Assembly: GCA_036005605.1 (NCBI GenBank)
Contig: DASYQJ010000219.1
Location: forward strand, 1-40,536
Origin: JALZAA01 sp036005605
Lineage (GTDB): Bacteria > Actinomycetota > Acidimicrobiia > IMCC26256 > JACDBD01
DNA length: 40,536 nucleotides
Direction: 5' to 3'
Below are positions 22,866 through 31,755 of this stretch, one piece after another. Numbering within the stretch: position 1 is the first letter of the stretch; the number at the start of each line of letters is the position of its first letter. The position numbers were made by a program, and so were the translations under genes. The notes beneath the pieces are model-generated. The model was not told the origin of the DNA. It worked only from the letters and a program-made list of their open reading frames with translations, and made no database searches.

Positions 22866-23992
22866 AGGCCGATGAGGTCGGCGACGCGCGCCCGGTGCTG
22901 CGCGGCGTTCCCGAACAGCAGCGAGCTCGACTTCACGCGGCGCACGTACAGGTGCATGTCGTGCTCCCACGTGTAGCCGATGCCGCCGTGGATCTGGATG
23001 CCCTCTTTGGCGAGCAGCGCCGCGCAGTCCCCGGCCGCCGCCTTCGCCGTCGACGTCGCCAGCGCCCGGCGGTCGTCGTCCTCGGCGATCGTGAGCGCGG
23101 CGAAGTAGCTCGTCGCGCGAGCCCGTTCGAGCGCCACGAGCATGTCGGCGAACTTGTGCTTGATGGCCTGGAAGGAGCCGATCGGCGCGCCGAACTGCTC
23201 GCGCTGCTTGGCGTAGGTCAGCGTGATGTCGAAGATGGCCTGGGCGGCGCCGACGGTCTCGACGGCCAGCGCCATCGCAGCCACCTCGACCGCGCGACGA
23301 ACCGCTGCCGCCGTCGCCGGCCCCGGCGCGCCGAGGGCGCGGTCGGCGCCGATCCGGACGCCGTCGAGCGCGACGCGGGCGAGCGGGCGGGTCGGGTCGA
23401 GTGCGTCGATCGGTTCGAGGCGGACGTCGGAGCGGGAGACGACGAACGCACCCACGCCGTCGTCGCCACGCGTGCCGGGCGTCCGCGCGACCACCGCGAT
23501 CTCGTCGGCCGTCGACGCCTCGACGACGGTCTCCTTCGCACCTTCGAGGACGAAGCCGTCGCCGTCCGGCGTGGCCGTGGCGGTGATGTGTCCCGCGTCG
23601 ACGCTGCCGCTCTCCTCGACGAGTGCGAGCGTGCCCGTGAGCTCCCCGGCTGCGATCCCGCCGAGGAACCGCTCCTGCTGCTCGCGGGAGCCGGCTTCGG
23701 CGACGATCGGCGCGAGCTGCGTGACGGTCGGAACGAAGGGCCCCGGTGCGAGCACCCGGCCCAGCTCCTCGACCACGACCGCGAGCTCCACCGTGCCCAT
23801 CCCGAGCCCGCCGGCGCGTTCGGGGACGGTCAGCGCCGGCCACCCGAGCTCGACCATCTGGCTCCAGAGAGCATCAGGAGTCGCGCCCTTCTCGACGACC
23901 TCGCGCACCAGGCTGATCGGGCACTCACGGGCGAGCATGGCGCGGACGCCGTAGCGCAGCTCGTCCTGTTCGGCTGTGAACTCCAGATGCAC
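22862..23992 (-). CDS. Acyl-CoA dehydrogenase (ChsE/FadE type)
   Basis: A 376-residue flavin-dependent acyl-CoA dehydrogenase. It has the family start HLEFTAEQDELRYGVRAML, the FAD-side motif YAKQREQFGAPIGSFQAIKHK (about 260-280) and the C-terminal QIHGGIGYTWEHDMHLYVRR. It lacks the mid-protein GxGSD substrate loop of a catalytic homotetramer, so it may be the non-catalytic half of a heteromeric enzyme, as in steroid side-chain dehydrogenases. Domain 1 of the fusion at 17749 is its closest relative in the window. GTG 23992 is preceded by an operator-like dyad 32 bp upstream. It follows the CoA ligase on the same strand. Confidence 0.85.
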   Translation of the reverse strand: MHLEFTAEQDELRYGVRAMLARECPISLVREVVEKGATPDALWSQMVELGWPALTVPERAGGLGMGTVELAVVVEELGRVLAPGPFVPTVTQLAPIVAEAGSREQQERFLGGIAAGELTGTLALVEESGSVDAGHITATATPDGDGFVLEGAKETVVEASTADEIAVVARTPGTRGDDGVGAFVVSRSDVRLEPIDALDPTRPLARVALDGVRIGADRALGAPGPATAAAVRRAVEVAAMALAVETVGAAQAIFDITLTYAKQREQFGAPIGSFQAIKHKFADMLVALERARATSYFAALTIAEDDDRRALATSTAKAAAGDCAALLAKEGIQIHGGIGYTWEHDMHLYVRRVKSSSLLFGNAAQHRARVADLIGL

Positions 23993-24015
23993 GGCGACCG
24001 CGCTCTCTCAGAAAC

Positions 24016-24031
24016 CTGACGTGCGTGTCAC
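24016..24031. promoter_or_regulatory. Operator-like dyad, site 4 (CTGAC-N6-GTCAC)
   Basis: CTGACGTGCGTGTCAC overlaps the last codon of the CoA ligase and sits 32 bp (centre) upstream of the dehydrogenase start at 23992. Its flanks (GAAAC before, CG after) match site 3. Confidence 0.55.
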
Positions 24032-25530
24032 CGTATCGGCTGCCCAGAATCGGTCACAACCTCGCGCAGCGCGCGCCGATCGACCTTCTCCATCGGCGTG
24101 AGCGGGAGCGATTCGACGACTCGGAGCGCCTCGGGGAGCTTGTACGGCGCGAGGTGCGGCGTGGCGAACTCGCGCAGTTGCGCGAGTGAAGGTGGTGCGG
24201 CGGTGTCACGCGCGACGACGACGGCGACGCCGATCTCGCCCATGACCGGGTCGGCGACCGGCGTGATCGCCACGCCCGCAATCGCGGGGTGCGTCGACAG
24301 CACCGCTTCGACCTCGACCGGGAACACGTTGTACCCGCCGCGGACGTACATCTCCTTCGTGCGACCGACGAGTCGGAGGCGCCCGCGGTCGTCGATCCAG
24401 CCGAGATCGCCGGTGCGGACGAACCCGTCGGCGGTGAACGCGGCCCGGGTGGCGTCGGGGTTGCGCCAGTACCCGCTCATCACGGCGGGGGAGCGGAGGC
24501 ACACCTGGCCGATGTCGCCCGCCGGGACCGGCCCGTCGTCGTCGTCGAGCACGCCGAGCTCGATCGCGGGGTGCGGCCGGCCGACACTCACGATGGCGTC
24601 CTCCTCGGGGTCGTCGAACGCGGTGCCGAGGCCGATCCCCGCTTCCGTGCACGAATAGCGAGTCGCCAGCGCGGCCCCGAAGCGGTCGCGCGCCTCCTGC
24701 GCCAGGCCGGGTGTGATCGGTCCGCCTCCGACCACGAGGAAGCGCACGCTGTCGAGGTCGTAGGCATCGAAGTCGGGTTCACGGAGCATCAAGGCGAGCT
24801 GGGTCGGGACACCGGCGATGGTCGACATCCGGTGGTCGACGGCGAGCCGGAGCGCGTCCGCAGCGCGCCATCGCCGCATGACGAAGCTCGTGCCGGCGCG
24901 CCGCAGGTTGCCGGGCAGCTTCGTCATGAACCCGAGGTGCGCCATCGGCGTACCGATCACGCTCCGGCCACCGCCGCCCCACGTATCACCCACGTCGGTC
25001 TGCGTGATAAACGCGAGTTGGCGGTTGCAGTACAGAGCGCCCTTCGGCAAGCCGGTCGTGCCCGACGTGAACACGATGGCGATGGGCCGATCGGGTTCGT
25101 CGGCGAGCGCCGGCGGCGCCGCGTCCGTCTCGCGCAGCTCGCGGAGCATCGCATCGGGGCCGTGCGCGGGCGTCACAGTCTCGACGTTCGACACATCGTC
25201 GGGCTCGAGCCCGGGGGCCGCGAGCACCAGGCGCGGGGCGGCCGTCGCGAGGAGCGCGTTCCGTTCGGCGATGGTGAGGCGATCGTTGACGCCGGCCGTG
25301 ATCGCGCCGACCTTCGCGGCCGCGAGGTACGCGACCGGATATTCGGGTGACGGAGGGAGGACGAGCGCAAGGACGTCTCCGGCGGTGAGGCCGCGCTTGG
25401 CGAGCCCGACCGCGAGCTCGTCGGACGCGCGGTCGAGATCGCGATAGCTCAGCTCCCAACCGTCCGGGGCGACATAGGCGGTAGCATCCGCAAATTGACG
25501 GTCGGCTTCGCGTGCGATCGCGGGGAGCAT
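24028..25530 (-). CDS. AMP-dependent CoA ligase (FadD-like)
   Basis: A 500-residue adenylate-forming ligase. The P-loop is FTSGTTGLPKGAL, the A5-like motif is YSCTEAGIG, the hinge is DGFVRTGDLGWIDDRG, and the C-terminal segment MEKVDRRALRE holds the catalytic Lys. The frame is open further upstream, but ATG 25530 begins the family sequence MLPAIAREADRQF and lies 9 nt after TACGAT. It starts 1 bp from the divergent TetR start at 25532, so each promoter lies inside the other coding region or one start is misplaced. It is probably cotranscribed with the dehydrogenase, to activate and then desaturate the same acid. Confidence 0.85.
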   Translation of the reverse strand: MLPAIAREADRQFADATAYVAPDGWELSYRDLDRASDELAVGLAKRGLTAGDVLALVLPPSPEYPVAYLAAAKVGAITAGVNDRLTIAERNALLATAAPRLVLAAPGLEPDDVSNVETVTPAHGPDAMLRELRETDAAPPALADEPDRPIAIVFTSGTTGLPKGALYCNRQLAFITQTDVGDTWGGGGRSVIGTPMAHLGFMTKLPGNLRRAGTSFVMRRWRAADALRLAVDHRMSTIAGVPTQLALMLREPDFDAYDLDSVRFLVVGGGPITPGLAQEARDRFGAALATRYSCTEAGIGLGTAFDDPEEDAIVSVGRPHPAIELGVLDDDDGPVPAGDIGQVCLRSPAVMSGYWRNPDATRAAFTADGFVRTGDLGWIDDRGRLRLVGRTKEMYVRGGYNVFPVEVEAVLSTHPAIAGVAITPVADPVMGEIGVAVVVARDTAAPPSLAQLREFATPHLAPYKLPEALRVVESLPLTPMEKVDRRALREVVTDSGQPIR

Positions 25531-25531
25531 C

Positions 25532-26206
25532 GTGGCGAGATCGTACAAGTCAGCGGACGGAACTCGATCCGGGTCCACCCGTCGAGGGTCGTCGGGGACC
25601 CCCGCACAGCAGCGCGACCTGCGCGCCCAGGGGCGGCGGACCATGCGCAAGTTGTTCGACGCCGGCATGCGTGTCTTCGCCGAACGCGGGTACCACGCCG
25701 CCCGGGTCGACGACATCGTCCGCGCCGCTCGAACGTCGCACGGGACGTTCTACCTCTACTTCGCGAACAAAGAAGATCTGCTGCGCGCACTGGCAATCGA
25801 CTGCGCGGACGACCTCGCCAAGCTCGCCGACCGCATCGGGCCGATCACGCCCGACGAGCAGGGCTTCGGCGAGCTGCGCGCGTTCCTCGCCGAGTTCGTG
25901 GTGACATACCGCCGCTACGGCCCCGTGATCCGCGCTTGGATGGAGGATCAGGTCGCGGACCCCGAGATCGACCGCTTGGGCGTGAAGGCGTTCACGGCTA
26001 TCGGGGCGCGGTTGGGTCAGCGCATGCGCGAGGTCGGCGACGGCATCGTCGACAACGAGACCGCCGCCGCCGGCGCGCTCATGGCGATGCTCGAGCGGTT
26101 CAACTACGCGCTCGCGTCACGGCGTCTGATCCTCGAGGACGACGCGGTCCTCGACACGCTCGCCCACATCATCCACCGGGGCTTCTTCGGGGCGCAGGCG
26201 CGCTGA
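25532..26206 (+). CDS. TetR-family transcriptional regulator
   Basis: A 224-residue TetR repressor. The N-terminal helix-turn-helix is clear: GMRVFAERGYHAARVDDIV then RTSHGTFYLYFANKEDLLRAL (about 45-87). The C-terminal half is the ligand pocket, likely for an acyl-CoA given the divergent CoA ligase. GTG 25532 is used because the DNA-binding domain needs residues upstream of the only ATG (25643), although the first 20 codons are unlike the rest in base use. It may bind the CTGAC-N6-GTCA sites that recur in this window, but none lies in the 1-bp gap to its own neighbour, so autoregulation through that motif is not supported. It ends on a convergent gene. Confidence 0.85.
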   Translation: MARSYKSADGTRSGSTRRGSSGTPAQQRDLRAQGRRTMRKLFDAGMRVFAERGYHAARVDDIVRAARTSHGTFYLYFANKEDLLRALAIDCADDLAKLADRIGPITPDEQGFGELRAFLAEFVVTYRRYGPVIRAWMEDQVADPEIDRLGVKAFTAIGARLGQRMREVGDGIVDNETAAAGALMAMLERFNYALASRRLILEDDAVLDTLAHIIHRGFFGAQAR

Positions 26207-26207
26207 C

Positions 26208-26219
26208 ACCCGGCCGGGT
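26208..26219. repeat. Perfect 12-bp palindrome between convergent stops
   Basis: ACCCGGCCGGGT fills the 12-bp gap between the TetR stop and the minus-strand gene stop. It has no loop, so it is a weak terminator at best and perhaps a protein-binding site. Confidence 0.3.
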
Positions 26220-26812
26220 TACTGGTCGGGCTGATCCGGCCGGTACTTGAGCCGGTGCGACACGATCGGCGCCTTGCCGCCGGGGACGAGCACGTTGACG
26301 TCGGCGTTGACCTTCCTGTCGTCGTCGTCGTGCTCCTTGACGACCACGATCGGCTCGTCCTCGGTCAGCGTGTCGACGGGTTCGTGCGCGTTCTCCTTCG
26401 GCGGTGGCGTGAACACGAGCACGGTGATCTGCCGGTCGCCCTCGCAGATGTACACCTGGAAGCGGTTCTCGTTGGCGCAGACCCAGAGGGATTCGATCGG
26501 CTTGCGAGCGTCCTTCGCGCGCTGGATCGCCTCGCGGTAGCCGGCCCGCAGCACCTCCTCGACCCGCTTCCCGCCCCACCAGTCACCGAGCCAGTGCTTG
26601 CGGAAATGGTCTGCATCCCCGGTCTTCAGCTCGGCGCGCAAGCCCGAACGCTGATCGGCGTGCTCGGCCGCGAGATCATCCAGTGGCTGGTCGATCCGTC
26701 CCAACGCCGCGTCGTACGCGGCCATGTACTCGTCCTCGCTCCCGCCGAACTGTCGGTCGAGCATCAAGAACTGGTAGCCCTTCCCAACGAAGTATCCCGG
26801 CATCGACGGCAT
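26219..26812 (-). CDS. Uncharacterised protein paired with the cyclase
   Basis: A 197-residue soluble protein I do not recognise. The N-terminal half is helical and aromatic (MPGYFVGKGYQFLMLD, HFRKHWLGDWWGGKR). The C-terminal half is a predicted beta region rich in acidic residues (ENRFQVYICEGDRQITVLVFTPPP and KEHDDDDRK). No membrane segment or signal peptide is seen. ATG 26812 is chosen for AGAGGAG a few bases upstream and lies 14 nt after the cyclase stop, so the genes are probably one transcript. It might be a target or modulator of the cyclase, which is inference from position only. Confidence 0.6.
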   Translation of the reverse strand: MPSMPGYFVGKGYQFLMLDRQFGGSEDEYMAAYDAALGRIDQPLDDLAAEHADQRSGLRAELKTGDADHFRKHWLGDWWGGKRVEEVLRAGYREAIQRAKDARKPIESLWVCANENRFQVYICEGDRQITVLVFTPPPKENAHEPVDTLTEDEPIVVVKEHDDDDRKVNADVNVLVPGGKAPIVSHRLKYRPDQPDQ

Positions 26813-26826
26813 TCGTGGCTCCTCTC

Positions 26827-29800
26827 TCAGCTTTCGCTCTTGCCCGCCTGGACGGCGAACACGTGGTGCGGATCGCTGACCCCTTTGAACTGATGCAGGC
26901 CACGATCGACGAACTGCACTGACGTTGACGAACGAGCAAGGCTCCGCACCGTGTCCGAGACGAGCGTCTCGCCCGGCGGAGCCGCGTCGCACACCCGCGC
27001 TGCGATGTTCACTGCGCCTCCGTGCACCGCGGACCCGATCCGCAGGACGTCACCGGCGTGGATGCCGACGTGGAGTCGGAACCCCGCGGCCCGTGCGCAT
27101 TCGTGGGCTCGGATCGCGCATTGAATGGCGTGCGTGCCGGAGGAGAACACGGCAACGACACCGTCGCCGAGCGTGACGCCCTCGATGTCCTCGCCGCTGC
27201 TCTCGCGGACCGCCCGGCGGACTGCTCGCTCGAACTCGCCCGCCTTCGACAGGTACGCGGCGTCGCCGAGCCGCTCGGTGAGGGCGGTTGAGTCGACGAT
27301 GTCGGTGAACAGGATGACTGCGGTCTCGGCGCCGACGGCCGGCGGCGCCGTCGACTTTTCGCCCGAGAGGCGCGTCAGCAGATCGGCGGCTTGATGCTCG
27401 AACGCGGGCATGTCGAGCTCGTCGAAGAGCGCGCGAGCCAGGGTGGCGAGCTCGAGTGCTTCTGGCGTGACGGCACGATCCGCGCCCCACAGCAGCCGCG
27501 CCAAATCGAGATAGACGCGCCCGAGCTCCGGGCGCAGGCCGAGCGTCGTCGCCCGCGAAATGGCGGACCGGAGCAATTCCTCTGCCTCGTCGACACGCCC
27601 GAGACGTCGAGCGACGATCGCGCGCACCCGGTCGAGGAGAAGGACGGGGCCGTCGGACAGGACCATCCCGCGCTCGGCCGCCTGCGCCAGCGCCGGGCCC
27701 ACGCGATCGAGCGAGAGGTCGGCATCGATGAGGTCGGCGATCTCGGCCAGCGCCGCGTACCGACCGACCGTGCCGAGCGCCACCGGCCAGCGGGCCGCGA
27801 CGCGCTCGGGGCGCGCGAACACGGCCTGGCGCACCTCGTCGTGCTGCCCCGCGTGGGCGCGCACGAGCTGTCGGAGCAACCACGTCGCTTCGGCGTACAG
27901 CTCGGCGTCGTCGTTCTCGACGAGCTTGTCGACCGCGGATTCGGCAAGTCCGTACGCCCCGCGCAGCATGCGCCCGTTCGCGAGCGCAGGAAGGAACAGT
28001 GACGCGCTGTAGCCGTAGCGGGACACCCGCGACGCCAACCACGCTTCGTCGGCGGCGCGTTCCGCGCCTCGGAAATCGCCGCGCCCGACGCGCAGCGCCA
28101 CCTCAACGGCGAGGCCGAGGCTCCGTTCGGCGATGTCGCCGCTCGCCTGTGCGCGCTCGTCCGCCCGGAGCGCGTTCCGTGCCGCGCTGTCGAGGTCGCC
28201 CAGCCAGAGCTGGGTGAGCGCGATGCGGGGGAGCGGGAGGGCTTCGATCCACGGATCGTCGGCGGCACGCGCGTGGTCAAGACTGTCCTCGAGGTGCGCC
28301 AGCGCGTCCGTGAGACGCAGTCCGAGCCAGTCGATGACGGCGAGCGCGTCGAGCGCCCGCGCGCACGCCTCGTGCTCGCCGACGGACGCCCCGATCGAGA
28401 CGGCGCGTTCTGCGAACTCACGCCCGCGCTCGAAGTCACCTCGGAGCCACAGGGCGTCAGCCATCTGAGCCAGGAGCCGGGCCTGCAGCCCGGGGTCTTC
28501 GAGGTCGGCGAGGGCGGCCTCCAGCGGCTCGAGCGGCACGCGGGTGCCGAAGCGGCCGGCGGTGAGCTCGGCCCGGGTGCGGTCGGCGAGCGCCCGCGCC
28601 ACGCCGCTCGGGTCGGACGCGGCCCGGTATGCCGCCTCCGCCCGTTCGAGGTAGATCCGGCTCGGCACGGGATCGCTGTTGCGATAGTGCGCCACGCCGG
28701 TTCGGTAGGCGAGGTCGGCGATATCACCCGGCGGCGCCTTCTGGCGCGCCGCGGCGTGTGCGGCGGCCTCGAAGCAGCGCGCCGCCTCGTCCCAGGCCAG
28801 GACCGACCATGCCCGGTCACCGCCGGTTCGCGACCAGCGCAGCACGGCGGCGGGGTCGGCGCGGTCGCCGGCGTCTCCGAGGTGCCGGGCGATCTCGATG
28901 GCGTGATGCTCGGAATCGGGAAGCGTCTCCAGTGAGCTCGCGATGTCGAGGTGGAGCTGCTGACGGCGCGCCGCGGGGACGCGCGTGTACGCCGCCCGGG
29001 CATACAGCGGGTGCGCGAAACGGAACGCATCGTCGTCGCGCTCCAAGATGCCGCGCGCCGCGGCAGCCTCGAGATGGTCCGTGACGGTCTCCGGGGGGAG
29101 GTGGCCGGCGGCGGCCACCCGGGCCGGATCGAAACGGTCACCGAGGACGGCGGCAAGGGTGAGCGTGTCCTGCACCGGTCCCGGGAGCTCGGCGAGGCGT
29201 TCGGCGACGGCATCGCTGATCTCGTGCGGACCGGCGGTCTCGAGCTCCGCAACCGCGCTCGGCTCCCGGTGCTGCTCGTCGCCCCGGGCGAGCTGGTGGA
29301 CGACGTTCTCGATGAAGAGAGGATTGCCGCCCGCGACTCGGTACACGGTGTGCTCGATCCGGCGGGTCGAGTCCGGGAGCCCGAGGGAGCGCACCATCTC
29401 TCCGGCCTCTTCTTCCGGGAGCGGTCGGAGCGCGATCTGATGACAGATCTCTTCCCGCTGGAGTCGTTCGATGTCTTCCGACAACGGCGAGCTGGCGGCG
29501 TTCCGGTACGTCGCCGCGAGCATGACGGCCACCGGCTCGCTCATCGCGGTGTCTGCGATCTCCAACGCCAGGTGCGTGAACAAGTCGAGCGACGCCCGGT
29601 CGGCCCAGTGGAGGTCGTCGACGACGACGAGGAGCGGGCGGCGTTCCGCGAGCCGGATCGTCGCCGCGGCGACGGCGACGAAGACGCGTGTCTGCTCCTG
29701 TTCCTCGGAGCGTGCCCTGCTCGCCGGTGGGCTCTCCGCGTCGTCGCCGAGCAGTCGCTCGATGACGGCCGCGTGCCGGCCCAGTGACGGGTCTTCGCGG

Positions 29801-30078
29801 GCGAGAAGCTGCAACCGCGGGAGGAGTGACGCCGCGAACGGCAGGTACGGGAGGTCGAGGTGCTCGCGACAGCGGCCCGTGCACACCTCGATGCCCCGGC
29901 TCGAAGCCGTCCGCTGCACCTCGCGTAGGAGCCGAGACTTCCCGATTCCGGGCTCGCCGGAGATCAGGACCAGTTGCGGTTGGCCGCTCCGGGCGTCGTC
30001 GAGGCGCTCCTCGAGCCACTCGCGCTCGTGGTGTCGATCGACGAACGGGCGAATGCCCGTCGTCTCCTGCCTGACCAC
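26827..30078 (-). CDS. AAA ATPase / TPR / class III adenylyl cyclase fusion
   Basis: A 1083-residue signalling protein. An AAA_16-like NTPase has Walker A GEPGIGKS (41-48) and Walker B VVVDDLHWAD (151-160). Helical TPR-type repeats fill about 400-880. A class III nucleotide cyclase domain is at the C-terminus (920-1083) with FTDIVDST (metal Asp926), GDG (metal Asp972) and VNIAAR (transition-state Asn1024 and Arg1028). In most such fusions I know the cyclase comes first, so the order is reversed. The Lys that usually precedes GDG and helps choose adenine is Val/Thr here, so activity or base choice may differ. GTG 30078 follows a GGGGGG ribosome site. Confidence 0.85.
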   Translation of the reverse strand: MVRQETTGIRPFVDRHHEREWLEERLDDARSGQPQLVLISGEPGIGKSRLLREVQRTASSRGIEVCTGRCREHLDLPYLPFAASLLPRLQLLAREDPSLGRHAAVIERLLGDDAESPPASRARSEEQEQTRVFVAVAAATIRLAERRPLLVVVDDLHWADRASLDLFTHLALEIADTAMSEPVAVMLAATYRNAASSPLSEDIERLQREEICHQIALRPLPEEEAGEMVRSLGLPDSTRRIEHTVYRVAGGNPLFIENVVHQLARGDEQHREPSAVAELETAGPHEISDAVAERLAELPGPVQDTLTLAAVLGDRFDPARVAAAGHLPPETVTDHLEAAAARGILERDDDAFRFAHPLYARAAYTRVPAARRQQLHLDIASSLETLPDSEHHAIEIARHLGDAGDRADPAAVLRWSRTGGDRAWSVLAWDEAARCFEAAAHAAARQKAPPGDIADLAYRTGVAHYRNSDPVPSRIYLERAEAAYRAASDPSGVARALADRTRAELTAGRFGTRVPLEPLEAALADLEDPGLQARLLAQMADALWLRGDFERGREFAERAVSIGASVGEHEACARALDALAVIDWLGLRLTDALAHLEDSLDHARAADDPWIEALPLPRIALTQLWLGDLDSAARNALRADERAQASGDIAERSLGLAVEVALRVGRGDFRGAERAADEAWLASRVSRYGYSASLFLPALANGRMLRGAYGLAESAVDKLVENDDAELYAEATWLLRQLVRAHAGQHDEVRQAVFARPERVAARWPVALGTVGRYAALAEIADLIDADLSLDRVGPALAQAAERGMVLSDGPVLLLDRVRAIVARRLGRVDEAEELLRSAISRATTLGLRPELGRVYLDLARLLWGADRAVTPEALELATLARALFDELDMPAFEHQAADLLTRLSGEKSTAPPAVGAETAVILFTDIVDSTALTERLGDAAYLSKAGEFERAVRRAVRESSGEDIEGVTLGDGVVAVFSSGTHAIQCAIRAHECARAAGFRLHVGIHAGDVLRIGSAVHGGAVNIAARVCDAAPPGETLVSDTVRSLARSSTSVQFVDRGLHQFKGVSDPHHVFAVQAGKSES

Positions 30079-30139
30079 CGCACCCCCCGACTCGCTCGAG
30101 TTCCGCGGGAAGGGTAAGTCATTCGGCGCCCGCAGGCTC

Positions 30140-30406
30140 TCAAATCTCGATGCGTCGACTCCAGGCGCCGCGAAGCTCGAAGACGTACTGGTCGGGGAGC
30201 ACGGCGAGCCGCAGCGCGACGTCGTCGCAGTGTGGACACCGCAGGACGATTCCGGCGCCTCGGTAGCTGCGATGCGCGCCGGCCGGGTTGCGATCTCCGC
30301 ACGACTGGCACGTGCGCTCCAGCGTCGTGAACTCGGCGACGAAGATCTCCTGGAGGATCCCGGCGATCTCGTTGCCGTCGGTGTGTTGCTCGGTCGCGTC
30401 CGTCAT
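30140..30406 (-). CDS. DUF6510-like zinc-ribbon protein
   Basis: An 88-residue protein with two Cys pairs, Cys33/Cys36 (CQSCG) and Cys57/Cys60 (CPHC), spaced like a zinc ribbon. The sequence and place match, from memory, the DUF6510 family found with flavin reductases and sulfite-oxidase-like proteins in actinobacteria. Its ATG overlaps the reductase stop (ATGA), so it is coupled. A structural or electron-transfer role beside the reductase is likely, and it might stand in for the missing iron-sulphur domain. Confidence 0.7.
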   Translation of the reverse strand: MTDATEQHTDGNEIAGILQEIFVAEFTTLERTCQSCGDRNPAGAHRSYRGAGIVLRCPHCDDVALRLAVLPDQYVFELRGAWSRRIEI

Positions 30407-31155
30407 GATCCCCCCGTCGGTCCGAAGCGCTCGGTCTTGATGGCGTGCGGGTCGCGCCCGAGCTGCACGAGCAGGTCGGCGACGTGCTCGACGAAGCCGG
30501 TCGGGCCGCAGACGAACACGCGCAGCGGCTCCGGTCGGTCGGCGCCGAGCTCGCGGAGCATCTCGGTGTTCACGCGCCCGGCCCAGCCTGCCCATTCCGG
30601 CGGCTGCTCGCGAGTGAGCGTGCAGCGGACGGTGACGCCATGCTCGTCGTGTGTGGCGAGCTCGTCGCGATACAGCACGTCCTCCCACGATCGCGCGGAA
30701 ACCAGCACCGTCGCCGCCGCGTCGCTCGCCGCCGCGGCCCGGTGGCGCAGCATCGCCATGAGCGGGACGAGCCCGGAGCCGCCGGCGAGCAGCAGGAGAG
30801 GACCGCCGTCGGCTGCCTCCCAGGTGAAGTACCCACCGATCGGGCCTCGGAGCTCGAGCTGGTCGCCGGGCCGCACCTCGTCGGTCAGGTACGGCGAGAC
30901 CTCACCGTTGGCGATGCGTTCGATCGTGATCGCGAGGTGCGGGTCTTGCGGCGCCGAAGCGATCGAATACGACCGCTCCGCCTGGTAGCCGTCCTCGGCC
31001 GTCAGGCGCACGTCTATGTGCTGACCGGCGAGATGCCCCGGCCAATCCGGTACGTCGAGGATCAGTGTCGTCGCGTTCGGCGTCTCGGGCTGCAACCGGG
31101 CGACGGTCGCCACGCGCCATGTCAACGGTGCGCGTCGCGCTGCTAGTCGCTCCAA
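30403..31155 (-). CDS. Ferredoxin-NAD(P)H reductase-type flavoprotein
   Basis: A 250-residue FAD/NAD(P)-binding oxidoreductase. FAD binding is shown by RSYSIAS (about 60) and GPIGGYFTW, and the pyridine-nucleotide domain by GGSGLVPLMAMLRH (about 125) and the C-terminal VFVCGPTGFVEHVADLL. No 2Fe-2S domain is fused. The start appears to be TTG 31155, with AAGGA about 9 nt upstream, overlapping the upstream stop by 13 bp. It sits between the sulfite-oxidase-like gene and the zinc-ribbon gene, so it probably passes electrons from NAD(P)H to the molybdoenzyme, acting as a reductase. Confidence 0.8.
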   Translation of the reverse strand: MERLAARRAPLTWRVATVARLQPETPNATTLILDVPDWPGHLAGQHIDVRLTAEDGYQAERSYSIASAPQDPHLAITIERIANGEVSPYLTDEVRPGDQLELRGPIGGYFTWEAADGGPLLLLAGGSGLVPLMAMLRHRAAAASDAAATVLVSARSWEDVLYRDELATHDEHGVTVRCTLTREQPPEWAGWAGRVNTEMLRELGADRPEPLRVFVCGPTGFVEHVADLLVQLGRDPHAIKTERFGPTGGS

Positions 31156-31751
31156 TACCGCTGTTCCTTCCAGGGGTCACCGCGGTTGTGGTACCCGTTG
31201 GTCTCCCAGAAGCCGGGCTCGTCGTGGTCGAGGAGCTCCAGTCCGCGAATCCACTTCGCGCTCTTCCAGAAGTAAAGGTGAGGTACGAGCAAGCGCGCCG
31301 GCCCGCCATGCACGGGGTCGAGCGGCTCGCCCTCGAACTCGTAGGCCACCCACGCCTGCCCGTCGGTGACGTCGGCGAACGGGAGGTTCGTCGTGTAACC
31401 CCCGTCGCAGAACGCCGACACGAACTCAGCGGCGGTATCGACGTTTTCTAGCAGGACGTCGACGGAGACGCCCCGCCAGGCCGTGTCGAGCTTGGACCAC
31501 TTCGTCACGCAGTGGATGTCGGTCCGGAATTCCTCGCTCGGCAGCGCGCGGAACTCCTCCCACGACCACGAGGCCGGCTCGTCGACGGCGCCGGTGATCG
31601 AGAACGTCCACGTGTCGAGGGATACCGAGGGCGTCGGCCCCGCGGACAACACGGGGAAGTCGTCCACGACGTACTGGCCGGGCGGGATCCGGCTCGGGTC
31701 GACGTCCCGTCGCCGCCGGCCGCCGAACCCACGAGAGATCAGCGGGCTCAT
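31143..31751 (-). CDS. Sulfite-oxidase-like molybdopterin oxidoreductase
   Basis: A 202-residue protein of the sulfite oxidase/YedY fold, holding the Mo-cofactor domain only. The Mo-ligand cysteine is Cys81 in DIHCVTKWSK, and the GGPARLLVPHLYFWKSAKW segment is typical of the cofactor pocket. No Tat signal is evident, so it is likely cytoplasmic. ATG 31751 is 4 nt after the VOC gene stop. With the overlapping flavin reductase and the DUF6510 gene it makes a compact electron-transfer unit that probably reduces or oxidises a small substrate. The substrate is unknown. Confidence 0.82.
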   Translation of the reverse strand: MSPLISRGFGGRRRRDVDPSRIPPGQYVVDDFPVLSAGPTPSVSLDTWTFSITGAVDEPASWSWEEFRALPSEEFRTDIHCVTKWSKLDTAWRGVSVDVLLENVDTAAEFVSAFCDGGYTTNLPFADVTDGQAWVAYEFEGEPLDPVHGGPARLLVPHLYFWKSAKWIRGLELLDHDEPGFWETNGYHNRGDPWKEQRYWSD

Positions 31752-31755
31752 CCGG

